DNA of 64,000 nucleotides from Corynebacterium sp. sy039 (GCF_007904105.1 NZ_CP042325.1:186001-250000), one strand, 5' to 3'; shown: positions 31,437-41,168, counted from the first letter of the stretch. Numbers and translations: made by a program. Notes: generated by a model not told the origin, from the letters alone.

Positions 31437-32575
31437 AAGCCTTACATTTTGGAGCAGGCAATATCGGTCGAGGCTTTGTTGGTGTCATTCTCCACAATGC
31501 CGGCTATGAGCTCGTATTTGCAGATGTTTCTGCTGAGCTTATCGACGCACTCAATACCCAAGAGTCCTACACAGTTCATGAAGTAGGAGAGCAACCACGC
31601 GATATTGAGGTCACGAATTTCTCAGGTGTTAATTCTGCACAAGATCTTGAGCAGTTGTATGAGCATATTGCCAGTGCTGATCTGATCACTACGGCAGTCG
31701 GCCCTCGGGTCCTGGAGATTATTGCGCCGACGATTGCCGAGGGATTGCGTCGAAAGCAAGGGGATAAGGTAGCGATTTTGGCGTGTGAGAATGCCATCAA
31801 TGCCACTGAAGGGCTCGCCCGTGCTATTCGAGAGCATTATCCCCAAGCAGACGACGTCGCTCTCTTCGCCAACACTGCTGTCGATCGTATTGTGCCCAAT
31901 CAAAAACCAGGGCAAGGGTTGGATGTTACGGTAGAAAATTATTTTGAGTGGGTGGTGGAACAGACACCTTTCGGGGAAAACATACCAGAAATACCTGGAG
32001 TGACCTGGGTAGCTGATCTGGAACCCTATATCACTCGCAAACTTTTTACCGTCAATACCGGACACGCGGCGACTGCATACTTTGGTAATGATGCCGGGAT
32101 AACAAAAATTTCCGACGCGCTTGCCGACCCCAAGGTACATCAGAAAGTGGCGGCGGTTCTAGCGGAAACCAAACAACTTTTGGTAGAAAAATACGAGTTT
32201 AGTGAGCAACAACAGCAAGAATATGTGGATAAAATTCTTGTGCGCTTTGCCAACCCACAACTCCCAGACACCACTGATCGAGTAGGACGCGCACCTCTGC
32301 GCAAAATATCCGAGCACGAGCGCTTTATTGGACCTGCAGCACAATTAGCACAGCGCGGGCATCGACCAGCAGCATTGCTCGACGCAGTGGGAGCTGCCTT
32401 GAACTTTGATGTGGAATCAGATAGCGAATCTCAGGAGCTCCAGCGTCGGTTGAGCTTGACAGAGGGCAAAGAGGAAGCAGTGGCGGAACTGGTTACTGAC
32501 CTATGTGGTATCCCCAGTTCACACCCACTATTTGCGGATTTATTAGCTGTTTTCCTTAAGAAAGCGGCTCAGTAG
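31433..32575 (+). CDS. mtlD: Mannitol-1-phosphate 5-dehydrogenase
   Basis: A 380-residue NAD-dependent dehydrogenase making fructose 6-phosphate from mannitol 1-phosphate. The Rossmann motif FGAGNIGRGFVG is at the N-terminus; ACENAINATEGLAR, ANTAVDRIVP and KLFTVNTGHAATAYFG (catalytic Lys region) are family blocks. It forms an operon with mtlA (ATGA overlap). Its 3' end overlaps the convergent NRPS gene by 20 bases. Confidence 0.95.
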   Translation: MKALHFGAGNIGRGFVGVILHNAGYELVFADVSAELIDALNTQESYTVHEVGEQPRDIEVTNFSGVNSAQDLEQLYEHIASADLITTAVGPRVLEIIAPTIAEGLRRKQGDKVAILACENAINATEGLARAIREHYPQADDVALFANTAVDRIVPNQKPGQGLDVTVENYFEWVVEQTPFGENIPEIPGVTWVADLEPYITRKLFTVNTGHAATAYFGNDAGITKISDALADPKVHQKVAAVLAETKQLLVEKYEFSEQQQQEYVDKILVRFANPQLPDTTDRVGRAPLRKISEHERFIGPAAQLAQRGHRPAALLDAVGAALNFDVESDSESQELQRRLSLTEGKEEAVAELVTDLCGIPSSHPLFADLLAVFLKKAAQ

Positions 32576-35500
32576 GCTCAATAGGATTACCCTGCCATAG
32601 GGTATGCGGTGGTATCTGGTCACCTCGCATGACGAGGGAACCAGGTGCCACCGTGGTATTTTCACCAATGTGGCTGCCTGGTAACGCCACAGAATGTGCC
32701 CCAAGGGTAGCACCAGCGTCGATAGTAACTGTGCCCAAACTCATCACACGATCTTGGAATAAGTGAGTTTGCACCACGGTACCTGGGCCAATACTTGCCC
32801 CAGCGCCGACATGACACAAATCAGTCTCCGGGAACCAATAGGATTCTACCCACGCACCCTTGCCAATTTTTGCGCCCAATAACCGCAACCCAACATTGAG
32901 TGACCCTGTACCCAAATTCGGGCCCAAAAACCATGGTGCAGCCACGACTTCCACCAAAGTATCTTGCAGCTCATTAAGCCACACGAACCAACTCCACAGG
33001 GGATGATCCCCCGCTTTGTGCTGCCCAACGCATAGCCACTTCACCACGACCGTTATCAGTAGTGCGACCACACCAGCAGCCATCAACACTAGCCCACTGA
33101 GTAGCCACATTAGTGCTAAACCATGATGAGTATAGAGCCACTGCAAAACTACCATAACGCTTGTAGCTAACACGGCTGAAACCATAACCGCACTCAGGCG
33201 CAGCGTTTCGACGAACCCGCGCATGATTTTCACCGTTAGCCCAGGATTATAGGTGCGCATTTCGCCTTCTTCTGCTTGCACCTGCACTCGACGCATACGC
33301 TCTGGTGGCGAACCCCACCAGTTAGAACCAGCCTTTGCTTTATTCGGAGTAGAAGAAAGCACAGCGACCAAAGACTTTTTCGCCAAGCGTCTACCTGGAC
33401 CTGCAATACCAGAGTTGCCCACAAAGGAACGCTTACCAATGCGAGTGTGATCGGCAAAGAGCCAACCACCACCTAGTTCATAACCACCGATGAGAGTGTC
33501 GTCGGCAAGAAAAGCACCATCACGTACCTCTACCAACTGCGGCACCATCACTGAGGTAGAGATTTCGACATTCTTACCGATTTTTGCGCCCAAACTACGT
33601 AACCACAAGGGGGTCAATTGGGACGCATAAAGGATAAAGAGATGGGTGCGGGCATCATCCATGAGCCGCTCAATGAACCAAATGCGCCAACCTAAGAAAG
33701 AGCGCACCGGAGTAATTTTAGGACTTAGGTTAAGCCCCAACAGGCGCACCAAAAGCCAAATCATGAGCATATAAGTAGCAAAAGCAACCAGCGCTCCCAC
33801 CGGCGCGGTGGCAATAAGCCCCACTGGGGTATCTGACAGTGCAAACATAGCAGCCCCGCCCACTGCCAACGCAAACAGCGGCAATAGTGCCAGCACAATA
33901 GAGGACAAACCATAAATAGGCACCCACCAGGAACGTCGCGGTGGACGAGTATCCGGAAAATGCTGCTTAGACTTACCCACCTTATGCGCTGGAGAACCAG
34001 CCCACCTAGCCCTATCCTTTACAACAGCATTACTCATCAAGGTAGAACCAGGCTCTACATGAGCCTCAGCACCAACACGAGTATGCGGCATCAAAGTAGA
34101 GCGAGTACCAATACGTGCGCCAGCACCAATGTCAATAGTGCCGACGTGGATGCGATCGCCATCCACCCAATAGCCACTGAGATCTACTTCAGGCTCTACT
34201 GAACAATTTTTTCCTAAGCTAAGCAGACCAGTAACCGGCGGCAAAGAATGCAGATTAACACCCTTGCCCATTTTTACCCCCAGAGTGCGCGCATAGTAAT
34301 TGACCCACGTCGCACCAGCAATAGAACGTGAACCTGAGGCATCAGCAAGACGCTCAGCAGCCCAAATGCGCAGGTGCACTGCACCACCGCGCGCATATGT
34401 GCCAGGGGCAATGCCATGCGTAATAAGTCGTGCGCCCAAGCCACCAATGGGTAAACGCCCCAAAGGGGTTGCAAAAATAAGAAAGAGCAGTAACACCCAG
34501 AACCAATTGAGTGGGTGCGCCCACGGCACCCCACATAGTGCAGCCACATTATTGAGCAGCAGTAAACAAACCACCCATGTTGTTGCCTGCAACGTCATAA
34601 TGGGAACCTGAATCAACCCTTGAGTAAGGCGAGTGCCCATGCCTACAGGTTTTACTATGCGAGTAGGTTGCGTGGCTGCGGCAGGAGAATCAGGTGGGGT
34701 AATGCTATCGATTTTCTCGGCCAACGCACCAAGACGCGGGTGATCATAAAGATCACGCACAGAGAGGGTAGGTACCCGAGAACGAATCCGCCCCACCAGA
34801 GTGGCTGCCGCCAGTGACGTACCACCGAGCGCAAAGAAATCCGCATCTGTATCAGAAATGGATACGCCAAGTACCTCCACCCATAGCGTTGCCAACCACT
34901 GCTCAGTATGACTAAGTCCAGAGGCTTCTACCGTAGTTCCTGGTAGTGGCCACGGAAGGGCTTTTTTATCCACTTTGCCAGAAGTAGTGACCGGCAGGTC
35001 GTCGAGCACGTGCAAACGTGGAACTAATGCAGCAGGCATGATCTCACTCAGACGCTGCCTCGCGCGCTCATGATCAAAACCCTGTTCTGGGTCATTGAGA
35101 CTAAGATAACCGACCAATACTTTTTCGCCAGCAGCGGTATTTTGGACAACTACCGTGGAAGAACGCACATTCTCAAGTGCAGCCAAGTGAGCATCAACTT
35201 CACCAAGTTCAATACGCCGACCACCAATTTTGACCTGGTCGTCGATACGCCCAATGAAATAAAGCCCATCAGCCTCAAGACGCACATGATCCCCAGAGCG
35301 ATATGCCCGCTCCCAACCAACCTGCGGCAAAGGCGCATATTTCTCTTTGTCTTTCTCCGGGTCGAGATAGCGCGCCAAGCCCACACCACCAATGACCAAC
35401 TCACCGACTTCACCCGGAGCAACCGGATTGCCCTGCTCGTCGACGACCACCAAATCCCAACCAGCCAACGGCAACCCAATAGACACTGCCTTGCCAGGGT

Positions 35501-36422
35501 AGAGCTGCGTAGCACAAGCAACCACAGTTGCTTCAGTAGGGCCATAGGTATTCCACACCTCGCGCTCAGGGGTAGAAAGGCGTTCGACCAGTTCTGCTGA
35601 ACAGGCTTCACCACCGACAATGAGCAAACGGATATTATCCAATGCTTCACTAGGCCACATACCAGCAAGGGTAGGAACAGTGCTTACGGCAGTGATATCG
35701 CGCCTAATAAGCCAAGGACCAAGGTCAAGGCCAGAGCGCACCAAGGAACGTGGGGCAGGGACTAAGCAGGCACCGTGCGCCCAGGCCAACCACATTTCTT
35801 CGCAGGAGGCGTCGAAAGCCACGGACAGTCCCGCCAATACTCGGTCATCAGTGTTGAGCGGGCCACCAGGGGAATTCACCAAGAAAAGCTGGGATTCTGC
35901 GTCCACAAAGGCAGCAGCACTGCGATGACTTACTGCCACACCTTTAGGTTTTCCAGTGGAACCTGAGGTGAAAATGATCCATGCGTCATCGTCGGGGGTG
36001 GGGCGGTTGGTATCACCTGTGGAACGAGGGGCAAGCATATGGAACCCCTGGGCGTCGAATAGCCCGTTGATAGCTGCTTCGCCAAAAACCATCTCTGCAC
36101 GTTCATCAGGGTCGTCAGCATCCACAGGTACATAAGCGGCACCGGCTGCCAAAGTGGCAAGAATACTGATGTAAAGGTCACGATGTCCAGAAGGCATCCG
36201 AATACCAATGCGATCGCCGCGCCGCACTCCCTGTGAATGCATAAAATCGGCGAGTTGATGCACTTCATCAAGCAACTCGCCGTAGGTAAGAATATCGCCA
36301 TCGTCAATGGCAGCTGCGTCTGGCACATCATGCGCAGTAGCGCAGAATATCTCGTATAGTGTGCGGGGTGCAGGGGCGTGGGCACTGCGTAAAAATTGGG
36401 CTGGATAGCTAGAAATACTCAT
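32556..36422 (-). CDS. Pls/PosA-type nonribosomal peptide synthetase with membrane C-terminus
   Basis: A 1,288-residue protein of the Pls/PosA family, whose best-known member makes epsilon-poly-L-lysine. Residues 1-500 are an adenylation domain: IIFTSGSTGKPKGVAVSHR, NTYGPTEATV, YRSGDHVRLEADG and TSGKVDKKALP. A carrier domain follows, with its phosphopantetheine Ser at residue 536 in DFFALGGTSLAAA. No condensation or thioesterase domain is present. Residues 600-1,288 alternate membrane helices with three left-handed beta-helix (hexapeptide) segments such as GARIGTRSTLMPHTRVGAEA. It probably activates an amino acid and couples it at the membrane. Start is ATG 36422 (or GTG 36428). It is 14 bases after marR and probably co-transcribed. 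Confidence 0.87.
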   Translation of the reverse strand: MSISSYPAQFLRSAHAPAPRTLYEIFCATAHDVPDAAAIDDGDILTYGELLDEVHQLADFMHSQGVRRGDRIGIRMPSGHRDLYISILATLAAGAAYVPVDADDPDERAEMVFGEAAINGLFDAQGFHMLAPRSTGDTNRPTPDDDAWIIFTSGSTGKPKGVAVSHRSAAAFVDAESQLFLVNSPGGPLNTDDRVLAGLSVAFDASCEEMWLAWAHGACLVPAPRSLVRSGLDLGPWLIRRDITAVSTVPTLAGMWPSEALDNIRLLIVGGEACSAELVERLSTPEREVWNTYGPTEATVVACATQLYPGKAVSIGLPLAGWDLVVVDEQGNPVAPGEVGELVIGGVGLARYLDPEKDKEKYAPLPQVGWERAYRSGDHVRLEADGLYFIGRIDDQVKIGGRRIELGEVDAHLAALENVRSSTVVVQNTAAGEKVLVGYLSLNDPEQGFDHERARQRLSEIMPAALVPRLHVLDDLPVTTSGKVDKKALPWPLPGTTVEASGLSHTEQWLATLWVEVLGVSISDTDADFFALGGTSLAAATLVGRIRSRVPTLSVRDLYDHPRLGALAEKIDSITPPDSPAAATQPTRIVKPVGMGTRLTQGLIQVPIMTLQATTWVVCLLLLNNVAALCGVPWAHPLNWFWVLLLFLIFATPLGRLPIGGLGARLITHGIAPGTYARGGAVHLRIWAAERLADASGSRSIAGATWVNYYARTLGVKMGKGVNLHSLPPVTGLLSLGKNCSVEPEVDLSGYWVDGDRIHVGTIDIGAGARIGTRSTLMPHTRVGAEAHVEPGSTLMSNAVVKDRARWAGSPAHKVGKSKQHFPDTRPPRRSWWVPIYGLSSIVLALLPLFALAVGGAAMFALSDTPVGLIATAPVGALVAFATYMLMIWLLVRLLGLNLSPKITPVRSFLGWRIWFIERLMDDARTHLFILYASQLTPLWLRSLGAKIGKNVEISTSVMVPQLVEVRDGAFLADDTLIGGYELGGGWLFADHTRIGKRSFVGNSGIAGPGRRLAKKSLVAVLSSTPNKAKAGSNWWGSPPERMRRVQVQAEEGEMRTYNPGLTVKIMRGFVETLRLSAVMVSAVLATSVMVVLQWLYTHHGLALMWLLSGLVLMAAGVVALLITVVVKWLCVGQHKAGDHPLWSWFVWLNELQDTLVEVVAAPWFLGPNLGTGSLNVGLRLLGAKIGKGAWVESYWFPETDLCHVGAGASIGPGTVVQTHLFQDRVMSLGTVTIDAGATLGAHSVALPGSHIGENTTVAPGSLVMRGDQIPPHTLWQGNPIEPTEPLS

Positions 36423-36436
36423 TGTCACCAGGTGTT

Positions 36437-36880
36437 TTATTCTTCTTCGGCTGCAATAATGGACTTGGCTAATTTGCGTAAATGTTTCAGCTGCTTAGAC
36501 GTAGACTCATCCAAGGCACGATCCTCAGCCTGTGTTACCAATTCACTGAGATCTTTCTGTTTATTCCGTCCCTTTTTCGTGGACATAACGATTTGCCTAC
36601 GACGATCCTTCGGATCTCGTTCCCGCTTAACCCAATTATTCTTCTCTAAGGAATCAATAAGGCGCACCATGTCTGACGCATCAATGGCAAGAATCTCACA
36701 CAATGATGCTTGACTGGCAGCATGGTGCCCAGATAAGCAGGTCAAAACCCAATAACCGCGAAGAGTAATTTTATGCTCCGCAAGTGAAGCCTCTACCTCG
36801 TCACGGGTGCGGCGTCGCAAACGCTCCAATTGAAAAGAAGGCGATGCTAAGAGCGCAGCAGGCAGCTCAGAATTAGTCAT
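36437..36880 (-). CDS. MarR-family transcriptional regulator
   Basis: A 147-residue winged-helix repressor. The recognition region is SLCEILAIDASDMVRLIDSL and the wing is KRERDPKDRRRQIV. It directly precedes the NRPS gene on the same strand and probably regulates it and itself. A short palindrome GCTTA-ACA-TAAGC lies 9-21 bases upstream of its start (36,889-36,901), a candidate autoregulatory operator. Confidence 0.88.
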   Translation of the reverse strand: MTNSELPAALLASPSFQLERLRRRTRDEVEASLAEHKITLRGYWVLTCLSGHHAASQASLCEILAIDASDMVRLIDSLEKNNWVKRERDPKDRRRQIVMSTKKGRNKQKDLSELVTQAEDRALDESTSKQLKHLRKLAKSIIAAEEE

Positions 36881-36948
36881 ATAGCTTATGTTAAGCCAAA
36901 TCGTGGGTGTTTTCCATTAATTAAATAGAGGCAAGCTCACCTGGTGGT

Positions 36949-37236
36949 TTACTCAGTAGGTAACTGGGCGGCAAGCCAAGCCATCATTCCGCCGTCCACA
37001 TTAATCGCTGACACACCCTGCTCAGCCAGATAGGAAACCACCTGTGCGCTGCGCACACCAGCCTTGCAAATGACATAGATATCTTTGCTGCTATCAAGCT
37101 CGTGCAGGTGCTCAGGGAACACCGACATAGGTATATTAACCGAGCCGCTGGCGTGTACCTGAGCAAACTCATCTACTTCACGCACATCAATAAGCTGAGC
37201 ATCGCGAGGGACATCATGCACACTAACTATTCTCAT
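36949..37236 (-). CDS. Rhodanese-like sulfurtransferase
   Basis: A 95-residue single rhodanese domain. It begins MRIVSVHDVPRDAQLIDVRE and has the active-site loop CKAGVRS with the persulfide-forming Cys near residue 66, then a DGGMMAWL ending typical of the PspE/GlpE class. The ATG at 37236 is used; a longer frame reaches into the aminotransferase gene and is not credible. Confidence 0.88.
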   Translation of the reverse strand: MRIVSVHDVPRDAQLIDVREVDEFAQVHASGSVNIPMSVFPEHLHELDSSKDIYVICKAGVRSAQVVSYLAEQGVSAINVDGGMMAWLAAQLPTE

Positions 37237-37270
37237 GACCCCATAGTCTAGCCAGTAGCACACAGTTTGG

Positions 37271-38380
37271 TTAGTGCCGAATCTTTTCCCAGGCAGCAAG
37301 CAATCGTTGTGTCTCCTGCGCATCGGTAATAGTAATGCGCACTCCCTCAGGAAAAGAACGCACCAAAATATCATGCTCAGCAAAGGCTGCTGCAAGCTCC
37401 TGAGACTCCTGCGCCGACTCGGTAGGCAACCAAATGAAATTACTCTCAGAAGGCGCAGCACCCAATGCCAATGCTGCACGCTCCCGCTGCTCGACGACTA
37501 CCTCAGTGCGAGTCAGCAATTCTTGAGCAGCCGCCAAACTTGCCACGGCTCCCGCCTGCGCCACCGCATTGACACCGAAAGGAAGGGCAACCTTGTTCAG
37601 GGCGTCGATAAGCTGGGGATTGCCAAAGGCATACCCCACGCGTAGCCCAGCCAACCCATAAGCCTTAGAGAAAGTTCGCACCCCAATGACATTGGGATAA
37701 TCGCGAACATAATCCAGGGATTGCGGGCTATCTGGATCACGCATGAACTCGATATAGGCTTCGTCGAGAGCAATGATGATATGCGGGGGAACAGCAGCGA
37801 GAAAACGCTCGAAATCCTGCCGAGAAATGGTAGTGCCAGTGGGATTATTTGGATTACAGACAAAAATCAACTTTGTGCGCTGCGTGATAGCAGCAGCCAT
37901 TGCTTCAAGATCATTGCGTAACTGGCTGGTCAGCGCAATAGGAACAGATGTAGCACCAGTAACCGTAGTGAAAATAGGGTACGCCTCAAAACTACGCCAA
38001 GGGAAAATGACCTCATCACCAGGACCAGCACAAATCTGCACTAGCCCCTGACACAGTGCCGAAGAACCACAACCAACAGCAACCTCTGCCACAGTTAACC
38101 CCAAATGCTGCGCAAGTGCCTCACGCAATTCCACACTCGCCATATCTGGATAACGGTTCACCGTGCCAACAGCCTCAGTCATGGCGACAACTGCTTGCTC
38201 AAGAGGTGGAAAACTCGGCTCATTAGAGGACAATTTCAGCTTTCCGACGCTACGTGCGCCAGGGGAGTAGGTGGGAATACTATCTAAATGAGCCAAAGGG
38301 CGTGGTGTGGTTTGTTGTGCAGGGTTGGCTTGGTGCATAGGGTTGGCGGTGTGCTCACGAGGCGATTGTTGTGCAGACAT
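37271..38380 (-). CDS. Histidinol-phosphate / aromatic aminotransferase
   Basis: A 369-residue class I/II PLP aminotransferase of the HisC/Pat type. Motifs: LSSNEPSFPP and YPDMASVELREALA at the N-terminus, CNPNNPTGT, LDEAYIEF, and the PLP lysine in TFSKAYGLAGLRVGY. Stand-alone location away from a his operon favours the aromatic aminotransferase Pat over HisC, but sequence alone does not settle it. Start is uncertain: ATG 38380 is preferred; an in-frame codon at 38449 would add 23 residues. Confidence 0.85.
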   Translation of the reverse strand: MSAQQSPREHTANPMHQANPAQQTTPRPLAHLDSIPTYSPGARSVGKLKLSSNEPSFPPLEQAVVAMTEAVGTVNRYPDMASVELREALAQHLGLTVAEVAVGCGSSALCQGLVQICAGPGDEVIFPWRSFEAYPIFTTVTGATSVPIALTSQLRNDLEAMAAAITQRTKLIFVCNPNNPTGTTISRQDFERFLAAVPPHIIIALDEAYIEFMRDPDSPQSLDYVRDYPNVIGVRTFSKAYGLAGLRVGYAFGNPQLIDALNKVALPFGVNAVAQAGAVASLAAAQELLTRTEVVVEQRERAALALGAAPSESNFIWLPTESAQESQELAAAFAEHDILVRSFPEGVRITITDAQETQRLLAAWEKIRH

Positions 38381-38566
38381 TTTTCCAGCATAGCTTGTTT
38401 GAGCAGTAATAGTAGCACAAGGGGGTATGGAGTAGCTGGGTGCTGCCATCGAATGCTGTGGCAGGTAGCGGCAGGTAGTGGTAGTGCAATAATGCGGACT
38501 GTAATGCGAGTTTGTTTCATAACATATGTGCTTGTACTATTGTTAAGGATTCCTTGAGGATCACAC

Positions 38567-38655
38567 GGAGACGTGCCAGAGCGGCCGAATGGGGCTCACT
38601 GCTAATGAGTTGTCTACTTAACGGTGGACCGGAGGTTCAAATCCTCTCGTCTCCG
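38567..38655 (+). tRNA. tRNA-Ser(GCT)
   Basis: An 89-base tRNA with a long variable arm. The acceptor GGAGACG pairs with CGTCTCC, discriminator G; anticodon loop reads CTGCTAATG with anticodon GCT, decoding AGC/AGU. GGTTCAAATCC forms the T arm. No CCA is encoded. It marks the left edge of an accessory stretch. Confidence 0.95.
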
Positions 38656-38656
38656 C

Positions 38657-38696
38657 AAATCTCCCCCTAGTTCTTGCAGCTAGGGGGAGATTTTTT
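38657..38696 (+). terminator. Intrinsic terminator after tRNA-Ser
   Basis: AAATCTCCCCCTAG and CTAGGGGGAGATTT form a 14-bp perfect stem followed by further T residues. Confidence 0.92.
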
Positions 38697-38703
38697 GTGT
38701 TTT

Positions 38704-38766
38704 AGGGTTAAGTTGGGGTTAAGGGGCAAAAAGTGTTTTTGGTTGGTGTGCCGCGATGTGAGTGCT
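38704..38766. repeat. Dispersed repeat, copy 1
   Basis: Contains AGGGTTAAGTT (38,704-38,714), GCAAAAAGTGTTT (38,726-38,738) and GATGTGAG (38,755-38,762). The same three blocks in the same order recur at 42,890-42,930 with shorter spacing. The two copies flank the IS element and the TetR/ABC-F pair. The rest of 38,697-38,940 shows no credible gene. Confidence 0.6.
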
Positions 38767-38949
38767 TTGTCTGTATGGTGTCGGGATAATAAGCGTGCGT
38801 ATGTGAGGTTTTGTACCATCATCAGGTTTTTCTGCTGCGGTGGCGGCGTTTTTTCTTCATTGACCCTGTGCATACTGGGCATCGTGGTCTGCTTGTTTTT
38901 ACTGTGTTGAGTTAACCATCACCGCAGCACATAAGGGGGGTGTTTATGG

Positions 38950-40358
38950 TGCTGTGTTCTACCAAAATTGACATAGACTAACAATAAACCCCCTCACCTG
39001 CACGAACAGTGATTGAATGAGAAAAATTACCGCAACTGCCCAAGAGTTGCCGAAACCTAATAATATGATTGGTGCTAAAAGGAGGGCATTAAACCCCAAC
39101 GGTGGGTTGGCGCAGGCACTGTATTGATACTCAATGCTTTAGGCATTCCCTTTTTTCGCATACCTATGATTGCTTCTATAACGTTGTGTAGTTACCACGT
39201 ATCACAACCATTTATCCCAGCAAGGATTCCTGCACATTAACCAGCTTTGTTTATGGCGTTTTACGTGCTACATCATGCCTGTAATGGTTCGTCGTGTTAG
39301 ATCATCCATTGGTGGGATATGCTCACTATTCATAGAGCAACGATGAACTGTGTATGTGGATTGGCGTAGAATATCCAGCGTTTCACGTTCTGTGTTGTTG
39401 TCGATCCATTCCATCCATGATAGATAGCGGTGTAGGTTCTTGGAGGCGACACTGCTAAAACGCCTCATAAACCGTTTGGTTTTAGAGTGCAGTGCGTTGA
39501 TTGGCGCAAGTTTGCCGCGGTCATCTTTAGAATGATAAGCCCTGTGGTAGCACCAAGTTTCTTCAGCGCTGAAACATAGCCTGAACCTTTGTCCGTGATA
39601 ACAGTGCAACCAGACGTAACAATGTCACCAAGGGCTAGGCGGGCGGTATTTTTAGAAATACTACTGTATCCAGCAATTTGATGGAAAATACTTCCCGTAG
39701 ATGTCACGCCCATAACCACACAAACCAACAACCTTGACTGACTTTTCCCCTTCCTTAACCCGCCGCGCTTTTTAGCTTTAACACCATCAGGCACAGCTGC
39801 CCCCTTATAGTTAATAGGGAAAAACGTTTCATCGATATAAGCTAAGTTTCCCCTGTTCACCGTAACTTTTTTAGCATTTTTCTCAACCAGCTCAAGAACA
39901 CGGTGCCGCATAAAGAAAGCAGTGGCAACAGCAACCCCGCAGCGTTCGGCACTACGACGAACACTTACACCGTCGATAAAACATTCAGCGAACTTCCTCC
40001 ATGTCTCTAAAGACAGTTTGGAGGTTTTGAGAACTTTGTTTGTGGAGTGTCCAAAGGTGCGCTGGCACCCTTTACACAAATAGCGTTGCCCGCCCTTTGA
40101 TGTGCCTTTGCGCACAACGGAATCACACTCGCAGCGTGGACATTGTGACAGAATCTCACCATACTCTGGCTCGTGAAACAACTGCTCCAGCTGTTCAATC
40201 AAGTGTTGTCGTTCTTCTGGTGTGACTGTGGAAATTATCTCTTTGACTTGGTTAATGATGTCTGTGGTTGTCATGTCTTAAATTGTAAAAACCTCCCCCG
40301 ACATGAAGAACGGGGTGTTCGTTGTTATGTTCGATGTCAATTTTGGTAGAACACAGCA
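38950..40358 (-). mobile_element. IS1595-like insertion sequence, complete ends
   Basis: A 1,409-bp element with perfect 25-bp terminal inverted repeats (38,950-38,974 and 40,334-40,358), starting TGCTGTGTTCTACC at each end. It is flanked by a 9-bp direct duplication TGTTTATGG (38,941-38,949 and 40,359-40,367), close to the 8 bp usual for IS1595 family elements; if the left end is one base longer the duplication is 8 bp. The intact duplication shows the element inserted here and has not recombined since. A 36-codon frame at 39,017-39,127 lies between the left repeat and the transposase but has no recognisable product. Confidence 0.92.
39268..40274 (-). pseudogene. IS1595-type transposase, frameshifted
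   Basis: The N-terminal part (40,274 to about 39,540) has a zinc ribbon CPRCECDSVVRKGT...CKGC, a helix-turn-helix (SVRRSAERCGVAVATAFFMR) and DDE-type residues in YIDETFF and VITDKGSGY. After KKLGAT the frame shifts by -1 near 39,540 and continues as HRAYHSKDDRGKLAPINALH to the stop at 39,268. One missing base, for example an ACC that was once ACCC, restores the protein. No slippery heptamer is visible at the junction, so this reads as an inactivating deletion rather than programmed frameshifting. Confidence 0.8.
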
Positions 40359-40465
40359 TGTTTATGGTGGGGTTATTCGATAGCTTATTTGACGCTATTA
40401 ACCAGGGGTGATGATGGTGTTATGGGCATATTTTCCTCTTAACTCACCGAAAATACGACTACCTT

Positions 40466-40487
40466 ATAGCTTCATTATCGAAGCTAT
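40466..40487. other. Stem-loop downstream of tetR
   Basis: ATAGCTTC (40,466-40,473) and GAAGCTAT (40,480-40,487) form a perfect 8-bp inverted repeat with a 6-base loop, 42 bases past the tetR stop. There is no T-run on the minus strand, so it is not a typical intrinsic terminator. The remaining 40,368-40,528 holds no gene. Confidence 0.4.
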
Positions 40488-40528
40488 TGAAGAAACTAGT
40501 GGGATTCAGAGCTTTTGGAGTCTGGTTT

Positions 40529-41125
40529 CTAGATGAGAACAAGCTTGTCAACTACATTTCGTATGATTTCCACGGCTTCAGTGTGACTGATTGATGGGAA
40601 TTGGGAATTTAAATCTATAGAAAGTCCGTTAACTAAAGCACAAAGAAGGCCAACTGTGGGGGTGGTTGGCTGGTCTGGGGCCAGCGCTGCTTCTTTTTTT
40701 AAGATACTAAGCCAATGGGCAATACGTCTATGCGTGTGATCCGTGGCCATTCCTAAAATTTGGTTGGTTAATTCTGGATCGGCATCCGGTGCCGTTGTCC
40801 CGTCTGTTCTGGGCCAGGGGAGGGAGGAAGACTCTTTCATTGAAGAAGTAGGGAGAAATTGCTGCAAGCACTCAACTAGCCGATCGCTGGCACTTCGTGA
40901 CGAGTCAAGAATATGGATATCCGATAGGTTTTTTTCGAGATATCTATCCACCACTGCAACACGCAAATCATCTTGTGAGGGAAAGTAATAACGAAGTGTA
41001 CTTGCCCCGATGGATGCCTCCTTGGCTGCCTTGCGAACACTAAGGGCGCTAATGCCTTCCCTTAAAGCAAGGGTATATGCGGAATCTATGATTCGTTCGC
41101 GTTGCTTTTTGACTGTGTCCTCCAT
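40529..41125 (-). CDS. TetR-family transcriptional regulator
   Basis: A 198-residue regulator. The N-terminal helix-turn-helix is ALSVRKAAKEASIGASTLRY followed by YFPSQDDL, the standard TetR DNA-binding domain; the C-terminal ligand domain is divergent. It is transcribed away from the ABC-F gene with only 43 bases between starts, and a perfect palindrome sits beside the ABC-F start. It very probably represses that gene and itself in response to an antibiotic-like ligand. Confidence 0.9.
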   Translation of the reverse strand: MEDTVKKQRERIIDSAYTLALREGISALSVRKAAKEASIGASTLRYYFPSQDDLRVAVVDRYLEKNLSDIHILDSSRSASDRLVECLQQFLPTSSMKESSSLPWPRTDGTTAPDADPELTNQILGMATDHTHRRIAHWLSILKKEAALAPDQPTTPTVGLLCALVNGLSIDLNSQFPSISHTEAVEIIRNVVDKLVLI

Positions 41126-41154
41126 GTTTACGAGTTTACGATACTACTCAAATG

Positions 41155-41165
41155 GTACAGTGTAC
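41155..41165. promoter_or_regulatory. Candidate TetR operator
   Basis: GTACAGTGTAC is a perfect odd palindrome ending three bases before the ABC-F start codon at 41,169. A wider imperfect inverted repeat (ATACTACTC to GTGTACTAT, 41,140-41,168) encloses it. Its place between divergent genes fits repression of both promoters. Confidence 0.55.
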
Positions 41166-41168
41166 TAT

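Noticed and set aside
36949..37479. 176-residue extension of the rhodanese
   Set aside because: The extra N-terminus lies over the aminotransferase 3' end in another frame; the 95-residue domain is complete.
38674..38910. 78-codon plus-strand frame after tRNA-Ser
   Set aside because: It starts in the terminator, is Cys/Phe-rich with no ribosome binding site, and overlaps the dispersed repeat.
39535..39560. Programmed frameshift in the IS transposase
   Set aside because: No slippery heptamer at the junction; a single lost base explains it better.
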